Positions 1 to 7,169 of a DNA stretch of 58,331 bases are shown one piece after another. Below the pieces are notes generated by a model. The model made no database searches. It was given only the letters and a program-made list of their open reading frames with translations, and had not been told where the DNA came from. Within the stretch, counting starts at the first letter, position 1. Every line of letters starts with the position of its first letter. The translations under genes and the position numbers were made by a program. Source of the DNA: Gemmatimonadales bacterium (GTDB lineage Bacteria > Gemmatimonadota > Gemmatimonadetes > Gemmatimonadales > GWC2-71-9); NCBI GenBank assembly GCA_036279355.1, contig DASUJH010000014.1, positions 1-58,331 on the forward strand. Reading direction: 5' to 3'.

Positions 1-309
1 CCCAGATTTCCGCGGGCGATCGTCCGCGGCTCCATTGAAGCGCGTAGGTCTAGGGCACCTGGCCGACATGCTCGCGAATTTCCGCGGGCGATCGTCCGCG
101 GCTCCATTGAAGCCATGAGCGGGGAGCGGGGCACGCCGACGTTGACGTATTTCCGCGGGCGATCGTCCGCGGCTCCATTGAAGCAGCATCGAGATCGAGC
201 GGGCCGACGATGCCCTCGGGATTTCCGCGGGCGATCGTCCGCGGCTCCATTGAAGCCCGACCCGCGGCCGAGCGTATCCCCGACCACGTTTATTTCCGCG
301 GGCGATCGT
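1..309 (+). CRISPR. CRISPR array, trailer end, runs off the left edge of the window
   Basis: Four identical 35-base repeats lie at 6-40, 78-112, 149-183 and 221-255. They are separated by unrelated spacers of 37, 36, 37 and 36 bases (41-77, 113-148, 184-220, 256-291). A fifth copy at 292-309 keeps only the first 18 bases and then diverges. The repeat starts ATTTCCGCGG and ends ATTGAAG, the usual 3' handle of type I and type III repeats, so transcription is read left to right with the leader off the left edge. The decayed last copy on the right fits that orientation. The core CCGCGGGCGATCGTCCGCGG is palindromic except for one pair that would be a G-U wobble in RNA. Bases 1-5 would belong to an earlier spacer. 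No cas genes are in the window, so the subtype cannot be set. Confidence 0.95.
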
Positions 310-505
310 ACGGCCGGCCCCGCATTTTCATTTCGCACGGCACGCCCGACCCCGTGCTCCCCATCGAGCGGTGCAGCCGGCGCATCGTGCCTGAGTTAGA
401 CGCGCGGGATACGACGTGCGCTACCGCGAGTTCGACGGCGGACACGCGGTGCCGCCGTCGATCGCCCGAGATGCAACGGAGTGGGTCATCGGCCCGGCGG
501 GTTGA
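310..505 (+). pseudogene. 3' remnant of a carboxylesterase/phospholipase-type alpha/beta hydrolase, frameshifted
   Basis: Starting right where the last CRISPR repeat decays, the plus strand reads RIFISHGTPDPVLPIERCSR. This is the typical acid-loop segment of the phospholipase/carboxylesterase family, where the HGxxDxVLP aspartate is catalytic. Near base 393 the reading frame breaks: one base appears to be missing. The following frame continues with RYREFDGGHAVPPSIARDAT, which contains the catalytic histidine (GGH), and reaches TGA at 503-505. Together the two frames give about 60 residues of the C-terminus of a roughly 200-residue hydrolase. There is no N-terminal part; the CRISPR array occupies its place. 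Inference: a dead gene truncated by the array or by rearrangement. A sequencing error would explain the frame break but not the missing N-terminus. Confidence 0.6.
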
Positions 506-573
506 GGGCACAAGACGTCCGCGCGCGCGGCCACGCGCACCGCGCGCCTCACGCCACGCACCCAACGCCCGCC

Positions 574-675
574 CTACATATCCCGCATCCGCAGGTATCG
601 CCGAAGGTCCGGGAACTGCGACACCAGGATCGCGCCGGCACCGGCCGCGAGGGCGATCAGGAGCGCGCGCCGCAT
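574..675 (-). CDS. 33-residue single-span membrane peptide, last gene of the hydrogenase operon
   Basis: This small ORF starts 4 bases after the stop of the hydrogenase protease gene. The peptide begins MRRALLIALAAGAG, continues with AILVSQFPDLRRYLRMR and ends in DM. It is a short basic N-terminus, one hydrophobic helix and a basic, Arg/Tyr-rich C-terminus. From memory it resembles the very small proteins (DUF6893-like) that sit at the end of actinobacterial high-affinity hydrogenase operons; that link was not tested. An in-frame ATG at 693 would add six residues and overlap the upstream gene. Its position suggests a role at the membrane with the hydrogenase. The remaining gap to the esterase remnant (506-573) shows nothing recognisable. 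Confidence 0.6.
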   Translation of the reverse strand: MRRALLIALAAGAGAILVSQFPDLRRYLRMRDM

Positions 676-679
676 AGGC

Positions 680-1513
680 TCACCGTCTTTCATTGAAAAG
701 AGTCGCCACGACCGATTCCACCAGCTCCACCGCCGCATCGAGCGCCGCCCGCACCGGCGCGCTTAGCTCGGCCACGATCTCGCTCGGATCGAGATCGGCC
801 GGCAGCGGCTCGGGCTCACACCCCACCACGAGCGTCCGCGGTGGCTCGCCGCCCAGCGCACGGGCCAGGTGCAACACCTTGACCGGATCCATCCCGTGCG
901 CGTCGACCGCCACCTCGGCCGCCAAGTCGAGCGCGGGCTCGATCACATAGAGCGTGCCCGGCGCGCCGCCGCGCGGCACCGCGTCCACCAGCACCGCGGC
1001 GGCGTAGCCCCGCTGCAGCTCGTACGCGAGGTCGAGCCCGCGGATGCCGAACTCGCGCACCTCGACTCCGACGGGCCACGGGCGCGACGCGAGCCGCTCC
1101 GCCATCGCCACGCCGAAGCCGTCGTCGCCCAGGAAGATGTTGCCGATGCCGGCGACGAGGATGCGCGTCGCCATGGCACCCGCTACCGTCTCCGCTGTTC
1201 CGGGCGGGCCGTCCGGCTCGAGCGGCTCGACTTCATCGGATGCGAAGAAGAAGCGATGGCCGGGAAAGCGGCCGGCGCCGAGATCGCGCCCCGGATCGTC
1301 GTCGAGCGTCACCGCGAGATGTATGGCACCGCTCACGTCATGCTCCACGCTCTCCACCCGCGCCGCGCGTCCGGCGAGTATGGCATCGAACGCATCGCGC
1401 CCCGGCTTGGGCCGGAGCCGCACGCGGCTCCCCGCCCGCAGCTCGACGCCGTCCACCTCGACCGAATCGGCGCCCGGCCGCGCCAGCTCCTGCCAGAAGT
1501 CCATCGGACTCAC
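680..1513 (-). CDS. [NiFe] hydrogenase maturation endopeptidase with an extra N-terminal domain
   Basis: Residues 114-277 are a HybD/HycI-type protease, which removes the C-terminal tail of the large subunit once the Ni-Fe site is assembled. The motif GIGNIFLGDDGFG (residues 122-134), D177 in LVDAVPRGG and H206 in DAHGMDP match the three nickel-sensing ligand positions of the family. Residues 1-113 are not part of the usual 150-170 residue protease. They contain VRLRPKPGRDAFDAILAGR and PGHRFFFASDEVEPL and look like a separate small beta-rich domain. An ATG at codon 114 (base 1174) would give a protease of normal size, but the frame is open throughout, so a fusion is preferred. The GTG start at 1513 overlaps the upstream stop; an ATG at 1504 is an alternative. 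The likely substrate is the large subunit encoded in the same operon. Confidence 0.87.
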   Translation of the reverse strand: MSPMDFWQELARPGADSVEVDGVELRAGSRVRLRPKPGRDAFDAILAGRAARVESVEHDVSGAIHLAVTLDDDPGRDLGAGRFPGHRFFFASDEVEPLEPDGPPGTAETVAGAMATRILVAGIGNIFLGDDGFGVAMAERLASRPWPVGVEVREFGIRGLDLAYELQRGYAAAVLVDAVPRGGAPGTLYVIEPALDLAAEVAVDAHGMDPVKVLHLARALGGEPPRTLVVGCEPEPLPADLDPSEIVAELSAPVRAALDAAVELVESVVATLFNERR

Positions 1514-2529
1514 TCCGCGCCGAGCACGCGAAACTCGCGCACCGCGCCGTGGAGCCGCCGCATCTCGTCGGGCGCCAAGGCGGCGCAGCGCTCCAGGATC
1601 TCGCGGGCGCGCGGGTCGGAGTCGGCCATCTCGCGCCGCTCGTCGTCGGTGAGCGCCAGGACGTTGAGGATCAGCAACTGGTCGATCTCGCCGCCGTCGA
1701 AGAGGTCGCCCGGACTCTCCGGCGCGATGCGGGGATAATCGCCCAGGATGATCGGCGCGGCGAGCAGCGTGTGACGCTCGCCCGGCTCGCCCACGAGCGC
1801 GGGCCAGCTACCGATGCTCCGGCACGCCGCTGAGGCCGCGCGCAATTCGGGGGGCGGATCGATGGGAGACACGAATGCGCCGCCCTCGATGCGCAGCACC
1901 GCGTGGGTCGAGACGAGCGCGTGTCGGAGCGCCAGCTCGCGCGGGCCGCCGGTCCAGGGCGTGGTGTTGACGACCTCGACGTGGACGCGCCACACGCCCG
2001 GCTCCGCCTCGTCGGCGCGCACGGTGAGGGTGCCGAGGATTCGGCGCCACGAGCGGACGAGCGCAGCCACGCGCGCGCCCGCCTCCTCGATCGGTTCCTC
2101 CAGCTCGCCGGCCGCGATCTCGATCGGCACCGAATGCCCGGCACCGAGCGCGGCGAGCTCAAGCCCCGTCGCCACGATCTCGCGCTCCGTCGCCTCCTCC
2201 CAGGTGAGATGGCGCCGTCCCGACACGGCAAGCTGATCCACCGCCACGCGCTCGCCGCCGCGCTCGTCCATCACCTGTCGATCCACCACGTGCAGAAACC
2301 GCACGCGCACGTCGAGTCGCGCGCGTTCATCGGCTTCGACCAGGCACTCGACCGTCATCCGCCACGGATCGTCCTCGCCCCGCGCACGGCTGTACGTCTC
2401 GGGAAAGACCCCGCCGAACGTCCAGCGCTGCCGGTTCTTGAGGGCCGAACGCCGGTAGGGCCAGAGCAGGTACCCCTCGTACAGCACCGCCTGCGCGATG
2501 CGCGCGACCGGGTCCGCCGCGGTGATCAC
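1510..2529 (-). CDS. Hydrogenase-operon conserved protein of unknown function (339 aa)
   Basis: The GTG start at 2529 overlaps the stop of the preceding small gene (GTGA). The protein opens VITAADPVARIAQAVLYEGY and continues with LLWPYRRSALKNRQRW. I know this opening from uncharacterised proteins beside actinobacterial-type hydrogenase genes, but no function is established. There is no signal peptide, membrane helix or cysteine cluster. The middle (about residues 80-250) is rich in alternating hydrophobic and charged segments, including VHVEVVNTTPWTGGPR, which suggests a beta-sandwich core. The C-terminal 70 residues are acidic and helical. Because it is translationally coupled to both neighbours, it is probably made in step with them. 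An assembly or maturation role is inferred from context only. Confidence 0.8.
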   Translation of the reverse strand: MITAADPVARIAQAVLYEGYLLWPYRRSALKNRQRWTFGGVFPETYSRARGEDDPWRMTVECLVEADERARLDVRVRFLHVVDRQVMDERGGERVAVDQLAVSGRRHLTWEEATEREIVATGLELAALGAGHSVPIEIAAGELEEPIEEAGARVAALVRSWRRILGTLTVRADEAEPGVWRVHVEVVNTTPWTGGPRELALRHALVSTHAVLRIEGGAFVSPIDPPPELRAASAACRSIGSWPALVGEPGERHTLLAAPIILGDYPRIAPESPGDLFDGGEIDQLLILNVLALTDDERREMADSDPRAREILERCAALAPDEMRRLHGAVREFRVLGAE

Positions 2530-2747
2530 GCCGGCGACAGGTTCGGCGCCCGCGGATCGATCGGGTTCCGCGCCCCCGCATTGATGCCGGTCGAGCGCTC
2601 GGCCGTCGAGTTGCCGTTGGGCAGGTGACCGCCCTGCCGCGCGTAGTTGCCCGGCGCGTTGCCTTCCTTTATACCCGACACATGCGCCGGCTTGGTCGGC
2701 GTGGTCTGCGGCCGGCCGACCCGCAGGTTGACGTGCTTTGCGGTCAT
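2526..2747 (-). CDS. 73-residue hydrogenase-operon small protein, function unknown
   Basis: The ATG at 2747 overlaps the stop of the DUF5947-like gene (ATGA), and its own stop overlaps the next GTG. The peptide begins MTAKHVNLRVGRPQTTPTKP and ends NPIDPRAPNLSPA. It has no hydrophobic segment and no cysteine, and is rich in Gly, Asn, Pro and Thr, so it is probably extended or disordered until bound to a partner. Small proteins with the same opening and the same NLSP ending occur in actinobacterial hydrogenase clusters as far as I recall; that is family memory, not a search. The tight coupling on both sides supports it as a real gene. It could be a chaperone-like or structural peptide for the enzyme, but nothing in the sequence shows which. 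Confidence 0.8.
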   Translation of the reverse strand: MTAKHVNLRVGRPQTTPTKPAHVSGIKEGNAPGNYARQGGHLPNGNSTAERSTGINAGARNPIDPRAPNLSPA

Positions 2748-3403
2748 CGTGTTGCCTCCGATCTGATGAGCTCGCCGAAGAAGCGATCGATTTCCGTCCA
2801 GACTTCATCGCCGCCCGTGAGCCCGGTCCATTGCGTGCGCACCAGCGCCACCAGCCGGTAGCAGAGGTCGATCGGCGCGATCCAGCACTCGCGATCGCCG
2901 CGCATCCGATTCACCAGCAGCGCCTCGACCTCGGGCTCGAGCGCGCGCACCGCCGGCTCCGCGGCTTCGAGTGCCGCCCACGCCTCCGGTGCCACCGGCG
3001 CGTCGGTGGGGCCCAGCGCGCCCGGAAAAATCGCCGTCACGGCGTCGCCGCGCCGCACGAGAAACGCGAGCGACACCGGAAGCCCCAGGTCGCGCCAACG
3101 CGCGTCGTCGCGCGCGAGGTCGGGCAGCTCCACTCGACGCTCCGGCACGAGACGATACCTGCCGCCGCCCGCCGCCGGCTGGCCCAGGACGAGCGCGCAC
3201 GCCCGGCAGGCGCAGCGGAGCCCGCCCGTCGTGGTGTCGAGGAGGTGCGGGTGCTCGGCGCCGATCGGTACGGCGCAAAGCTCGCAGCGCTGGTTGGGCG
3301 CCTCCCCGACTTGCGTACCGCCGGCCGGCGCGGCCGGCGCGGCCGGCGCGGGCGGCGCAACGGCGCGCCGGCGCCGCGCCAGCTGCTCGAGCCGCCCGGT
3401 CAC
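2744..3403 (-). CDS. DUF5947-like cysteine-rich hydrogenase accessory protein
   Basis: The protein has 219 residues from a GTG start that overlaps the stop of the NifU-like gene. An N-terminal Ala/Pro linker comes from a 9-base GC repeat near 3325-3352. Then follow CELC (C40, C43), the segment HLLDTTTGGLRCACRACA (C64, C66, C69), and GGGRYRLVPERRVELPD. The C-terminus contains EALLVNRMRG, CWIAPIDLCYRLVALVR and EVWTEIDRFFGEL. This arrangement matches, from memory, the DUF5947 proteins found in actinobacterial-type hydrogenase operons. The five clustered cysteines could bind zinc or an Fe-S cluster. The function is unknown. Placement straight after the NifU-like gene suggests a role in loading or holding the metal clusters of the hydrogenase, or in electron transfer from it. 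Confidence 0.82.
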   Translation of the reverse strand: MTGRLEQLARRRRAVAPPAPAAPAAPAGGTQVGEAPNQRCELCAVPIGAEHPHLLDTTTGGLRCACRACALVLGQPAAGGGRYRLVPERRVELPDLARDDARWRDLGLPVSLAFLVRRGDAVTAIFPGALGPTDAPVAPEAWAALEAAEPAVRALEPEVEALLVNRMRGDRECWIAPIDLCYRLVALVRTQWTGLTGGDEVWTEIDRFFGELIRSEATR

Positions 3404-3972
3404 GCGCCGTTCCGCGCCGCTCCGGCGAGCTGCACCAGTGCGGCGGGTTCCGGCGCGGTTCGCGCGGGCGGCGCGGTGCCCTCGGCGACGATCCCGTCCA
3501 GCTCGGGCGCCGCCTTCCGCACCGCCTCTTCGATGGCGTGCCGCAGCGTGGCGGTGGACGACGGACAGCCGTGACAGCTCCCCTCGAGCTTCACCCGCGC
3601 CATGCCGTCGGCCACGCCGAGCAGCTCGACGCCTCCGCCGTGCGAGCGAAGGTAGGGGCGCACCTCGTCGAGCCCGCGCAGTACCCGCGCCTCGACGCTG
3701 TCCGGGTGCAGGTCGTGCACCAGCAGCAGGTGGCCGATCAGCTCGTCGTCGGCGAGGCGACGCACGGCCGCCGCGCCGCACGACTCCGACACGCCGCCCA
3801 GCACGCGGGCGAGCGCCTCGCCATACAGCTCGACCACCGCCTGCACCGCATCGAGCGCGGTGGTGCGCGCGCGATCGTCCGGCAATGCGTCGAGTGCCGA
3901 GAGCAGCGCCTCGACCTCCTCCACCCGCGCGCGCACCTCGCGATCGTCCAACGCGCCTCTCGAGGGCGTCAT
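3400..3972 (-). CDS. NifU-like Fe-S scaffold protein of the hydrogenase operon
   Basis: The C-terminal part (about residues 92-160) is a NifU C-terminal domain: VLRGLDEVRPYLRSHGGGVE followed by KLEGSCHGCPSSTATLRHAI, with the cluster-binding pair C133 and C136. Such domains assemble and pass on [4Fe-4S] clusters. The first 85 residues form a charged helical region with a lone Cys (C65) and do not match the NifU N-terminal scaffold. The C-terminal tail after residue 165 is low-complexity Ala/Pro. The ATG lies 7 bases after the large-subunit stop. A NifU protein inside a hydrogenase operon suggests dedicated cluster delivery to the small subunit, which carries three clusters in this enzyme class. 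In some relatives a Rieske domain is attached; none is seen here. Confidence 0.88.
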   Translation of the reverse strand: MTPSRGALDDREVRARVEEVEALLSALDALPDDRARTTALDAVQAVVELYGEALARVLGGVSESCGAAAVRRLADDELIGHLLLVHDLHPDSVEARVLRGLDEVRPYLRSHGGGVELLGVADGMARVKLEGSCHGCPSSTATLRHAIEEAVRKAAPELDGIVAEGTAPPARTAPEPAALVQLAGAARNGA

Positions 3973-3979
3973 CCGCCGC

Positions 3980-5782
3980 TCACCCGTGCTGCCCGAACAT
4001 CGGCGCGTGCACCTGCTTCACCACCCGGCCGCCGCCCAGGTACATGTGCACGCCGCAGGGCAGACAGGGATCGAAGCTGCGTACCGCGCGCATGATGTCG
4101 ACGCCCTTGAAGTTGTCGGGCCCGTTCTCCTCGAAGATCGGCGTGCCCTGCACGGCATCTTCGTAGGGGCCGGGGGTTCCGTAGGAGTCGCGCGGGCTCG
4201 CGTTCCACGGCGTGGGCGGATACGGGTGGTAGTTGGCGATCTTCTTGTCCCGGATCACGAGATGGTGCGAGAGCACGCCGCGCACCGCCTCGTGGAAGCC
4301 GCAGCCGATGGCCTCGTCGGGCACCGAGAAATCGGTGAACACCTTGGTGCGGCCGGCGTGCACCTCGTCCATCGCCTTCTCCAGGAAGAAGAACGCGAGC
4401 GCGGCCGAATAGGCCACGAAGTACATCCGGGCCCGGTCGCGCTCGATGGCGTTGGAGTGCTGCGGCACCTTCCACTCGAGCTGCATTTCGGGATGCTTGG
4501 CGCTCTTCGGCAGGTTGATCTGGACGCTGTGCCCCGTCGCCTTGACGTAGCCGGTGTCGACCAGGCCCGCGAGCGCCGTGACCCAGAGCCGCGCGATGGC
4601 GCCGCCGCCGGTGTCGAGCGCGAGGTGATCCTTGCTCTTGGGATCGTACCACCGCGGGCTCATGACCCAACTGTAGTTGCCGCCGTCGAGGTCGCGCTTC
4701 TGCGGCTTGGGGAGCGTCGTCTGATTCCACGGATGGCGCCGATCGACCGGATTGCCCAGCGGGTCGCGGGTCACGAACATCGGCTCCTGCTCCCAGTCGT
4801 CGTAATACGAGCTGCCGAGCAGGATCCGCATGCCGAGGTTGATGTCGACCAGGTTGGTGGTGATGAGCTTGCCGTCGATGAGGATGCCGGGGGTGACGTA
4901 CATCGCGCGGCCCCAGTCGTTCATCGTCTCGTACTTGTAGTCGCACACCTTCGGGTTCTGGAACGAACCCCAGCAGCCGATCAGGATGCGGCGCTCGCCG
5001 ACTCTCTCGTAGCCGGGCAGCGCGTCGAGGAAGAAGTCGAAGATGTCGTCGTTCATCGGCACGGCCTTCTTCACGAAGTCGAGCACCCGGATGAGGCGGC
5101 TCGCGTAGTCGGTGAAGACCTGCGGCGTCGCCACGGTGCCCACGCCCCCCGGGTACATCGTGGACGGGTGGACGTGACGCCCTTCCATGAGGCAGAACAT
5201 CTCGCGGGTCACCCGGCTCATCACCAGCGCTTCCTGGTAGATCGAGCCGACGAACGGGTTGCACGCCCGCATGATGTCGCCGATCGTGCGGAAGCCGTGG
5301 ATGGCGGCATGCGGCGCGTCGGTGCGGTTGGCGCGGTCGAGCAGGCCGGGGTTGGTCTGCTTTACCATCTCCTCGCACCAGTCCACGAACACCAGGTTGT
5401 CCTGGAAGATCGTGTGGTCGAACATGTACTCCGCCGCCTCGCCCAGGTTGATGATCCACTCGGCCAGGTCGGGCGGGCGGATGCCGTACGCCATCTGCTG
5501 CGCGTAGTGGGAGCAGGTGGTGTGATTGTCGCCGCAGATGCCGCAGATGCGGCTCGTGATGAAGCCGGCGTCGCGCGGGTCCTTGCCCTTCATGAACACG
5601 CTGTACCCGCGGAAGATCGACGAGGTGCTGTGGCACTCGGCGACTTCCCGGTTGTCGAAGTCGATCTTGGTGTAGATGCCGAGATTGCCGACGATACGGG
5701 TGATCGGGTCCCAGTTCATCTCGACCAGCCGGCCGCGCTCTTCCCGGGTGCCCGGGCCCGCCGGCATCGTGCTTGTGGCCAT
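3980..5782 (-). CDS. hhyL: [NiFe] hydrogenase large subunit, group 1h-like (actinobacterial type)
   Basis: The 600-residue catalytic subunit oxidises H2 at the Ni-Fe centre. The N-terminal ligand motif is RICGICGDNHTTCS (C80, C83). The C-terminal one is DPCLPCGVHM (C573, C576, H579), followed by a 21-residue tail that the operon's protease would cut off. The RICGICGDNH form of the first motif is characteristic of the oxygen-tolerant, high-affinity group 1h enzymes that consume atmospheric H2; the related group 1l cannot be excluded by eye. ATG at 5782 is preceded by AAGGAG eight bases upstream. The small-subunit gene ends 38 bases before it. No cytochrome b partner or quinone-binding subunit lies in the operon, so the electron route to the quinone pool is not visible. 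The symbol follows the actinobacterial literature (hhyL/hucL). Confidence 0.96.
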   Translation of the reverse strand: MATSTMPAGPGTREERGRLVEMNWDPITRIVGNLGIYTKIDFDNREVAECHSTSSIFRGYSVFMKGKDPRDAGFITSRICGICGDNHTTCSHYAQQMAYGIRPPDLAEWIINLGEAAEYMFDHTIFQDNLVFVDWCEEMVKQTNPGLLDRANRTDAPHAAIHGFRTIGDIMRACNPFVGSIYQEALVMSRVTREMFCLMEGRHVHPSTMYPGGVGTVATPQVFTDYASRLIRVLDFVKKAVPMNDDIFDFFLDALPGYERVGERRILIGCWGSFQNPKVCDYKYETMNDWGRAMYVTPGILIDGKLITTNLVDINLGMRILLGSSYYDDWEQEPMFVTRDPLGNPVDRRHPWNQTTLPKPQKRDLDGGNYSWVMSPRWYDPKSKDHLALDTGGGAIARLWVTALAGLVDTGYVKATGHSVQINLPKSAKHPEMQLEWKVPQHSNAIERDRARMYFVAYSAALAFFFLEKAMDEVHAGRTKVFTDFSVPDEAIGCGFHEAVRGVLSHHLVIRDKKIANYHPYPPTPWNASPRDSYGTPGPYEDAVQGTPIFEENGPDNFKGVDIMRAVRSFDPCLPCGVHMYLGGGRVVKQVHAPMFGQHG

Positions 5783-5820
5783 GACCGCTGCTCCTTGTGC
5801 TTGCGTGTAGCGTCTGTCCG

Positions 5821-6942
5821 TCAGCCGCGCCGGCTCACCGCGCCGTTGGAGGCGTAGCGCTCGCCGCCGTTGCCGCCGGTGGGCGACGCCGGACCATGCC
5901 GCGGATAGCGCGGCGCGTAGCCGGTGGTGAGCGCGGGCCCGTTGTGCCGCCAGCGGGGCTCCTTGTTCACCGTATGATTGGTGATGCCGCGGAGGCGCCG
6001 GATGAGCGCGCCATAGCTTCCGATGAGAGTGGCGGACACCGTGCCGCCGGGCGGCTGGTCCATGAAGGGCATGAACTTGTCGGGGAAGCCCGGCATGGTG
6101 CAGCCGATGCAGATGCCGCCCACGTTGGGGCAGCCGCCGATGCCGTTCATCCAGCCGCGCTTGGGGACGTTGCAGTTCACCACCGGCCCCCAGCAGCCGA
6201 TCTTGACCTGGCACTTGGGCGAGTTGTAGTCCCCCGCGAAGTCACCCTGCTCGTAGTAGCCCGCGCGGTCGCAGCCCTCGTGCACCGTCTTGCCGAAAAG
6301 CCATTGGGGCCGGAGCTGATCGTCCAGCGGAATCATGGGCGCCTTGCCCGCCGCCTGCTTGAGCAGCCAGACCAGCGTCTCCATGAAGTTGTCGGGTTGG
6401 ATGGGACAGCCGGGGACGTTGACGATGGGGAGGCCGCCGGCCGAGCGGAAGTTCCAGCCGAGGTAGTCGGCGAGCCCCATACACCCGGTGGGGTTGCCCG
6501 CCATGGCGTGGATGCCGCCGTAGGTGGCGCAGGTGCCGGCCGCGACCACGGCCCAGGCGCCCGGGGCGAGCCGATCGATCCAGGTGTTGAGTGTGATCGG
6601 CTGACCGGTCTCGGGGTCGTTGCCCATCGAGGTCCAGTAGCCGTCTCCATCGATGTGCTCGTTCGGAATCGAGCCCTCGACCACGAAGACGTAGGGGCCG
6701 AGCTCGCCGCGCGCCGCCTGGCGGAACGGCTTGAGGAACTCCTCGCCGCCCTGCGTGGGCGAGAGCAGCTTGCTATGGAGGTGGACCTTGGGCAATCCGG
6801 GCACGAGGCCCAGGATCACGTCCTCGATGCTGGGCTGCATGGCGGCGGTGAGCGACACCGAATCGCCGTCACAGCTCATGCCCTCGGAGGTCCAGAGGAT
6901 ATGGACTTCGTCTACCCCGTGCCGCTCCCTGGTTTCGGCCAT
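5821..6942 (-). CDS. hhyS: [NiFe] hydrogenase small subunit, group 1h-like, with Asp in the proximal cluster motif
   Basis: The 373-residue Fe-S subunit carries electrons away from the Ni-Fe site. The first cluster motif reads SEGMSCDGDSVSL (C24, D27), whereas most hydrogenases have CxxC. An Asp in place of a Cys at the proximal cluster is known from the actinobacterial-type enzyme of Cupriavidus necator and fits group 1h. Further ligands are visible in AGTCATYGG, NVPGCPIQPDNF, HEGCDRAGY, KIGCWGPVVNC and GGCPNVGGICIGC. There is no twin-arginine signal peptide, so a cytoplasmic-side enzyme is likely. The C-terminal 60 residues are Gly/Pro/Arg-rich and poorly conserved. ATG at 6942 has GGGAGG about eight bases upstream. 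It is the first gene of the operon and reads away from hypA. Confidence 0.96.
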   Translation of the reverse strand: MAETRERHGVDEVHILWTSEGMSCDGDSVSLTAAMQPSIEDVILGLVPGLPKVHLHSKLLSPTQGGEEFLKPFRQAARGELGPYVFVVEGSIPNEHIDGDGYWTSMGNDPETGQPITLNTWIDRLAPGAWAVVAAGTCATYGGIHAMAGNPTGCMGLADYLGWNFRSAGGLPIVNVPGCPIQPDNFMETLVWLLKQAAGKAPMIPLDDQLRPQWLFGKTVHEGCDRAGYYEQGDFAGDYNSPKCQVKIGCWGPVVNCNVPKRGWMNGIGGCPNVGGICIGCTMPGFPDKFMPFMDQPPGGTVSATLIGSYGALIRRLRGITNHTVNKEPRWRHNGPALTTGYAPRYPRHGPASPTGGNGGERYASNGAVSRRG

Positions 6943-6967
6943 GATCTACGCCTCCCGGAAACGACCT

Positions 6968-7012
6968 GAGCCGGTCCCTGCCGGGCGAAGTTCACCCCGG
7001 AAAGACCGGCTC
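6968..7012 (-). promoter_or_regulatory. Nested inverted repeat in the hydrogenase operon leader
   Basis: GAGCCGGTC at 6968-6976 and GACCGGCTC at 7004-7012 are perfect 9-base complements. Inside them CCGGG (6981-6985) pairs with CCCGG (6996-7000) around AT-richer sequence. In the hydrogenase transcript this would be a strong two-step hairpin ending about 25 bases before the small-subunit start. In DNA it could be an operator for a dimeric regulator. The rest of the 227-base divergent region (6943-7169) must hold both promoters, but no convincing -35/-10 pair was found. No T-run follows, so it is not a standard terminator. Confidence 0.45.
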
Positions 7013-7169
7013 AAGCCTGTTGCATTGCGTTGTCATCGTGCCGTGCGACCTTCCCGCCGCCCCGCCCGCTGCTGCTTGCCATCACGAACGCTGCCAGCCA
7101 TTGTAGGAAAGCGCTCGGCACCCGTCAATAGACGCTGCAGCGGATTGTAGCTTCCGGCAGGGCACCACG

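Noticed and set aside
50-399. Several short open frames inside the CRISPR array
   Set aside because: Their translations repeat the same residues because they read through the CRISPR repeats.
3320-3360. 9-base GC repeat in the DUF5947-like gene as a mobile or regulatory repeat
   Set aside because: It is in frame and simply encodes an Ala/Pro linker; similar stretches are common at this GC content.
3860-5857. Open frame of 665 codons on the plus strand opposite the hydrogenase large subunit
   Set aside because: The minus strand carries clear hydrogenase motifs; the plus frame is a composition artefact.
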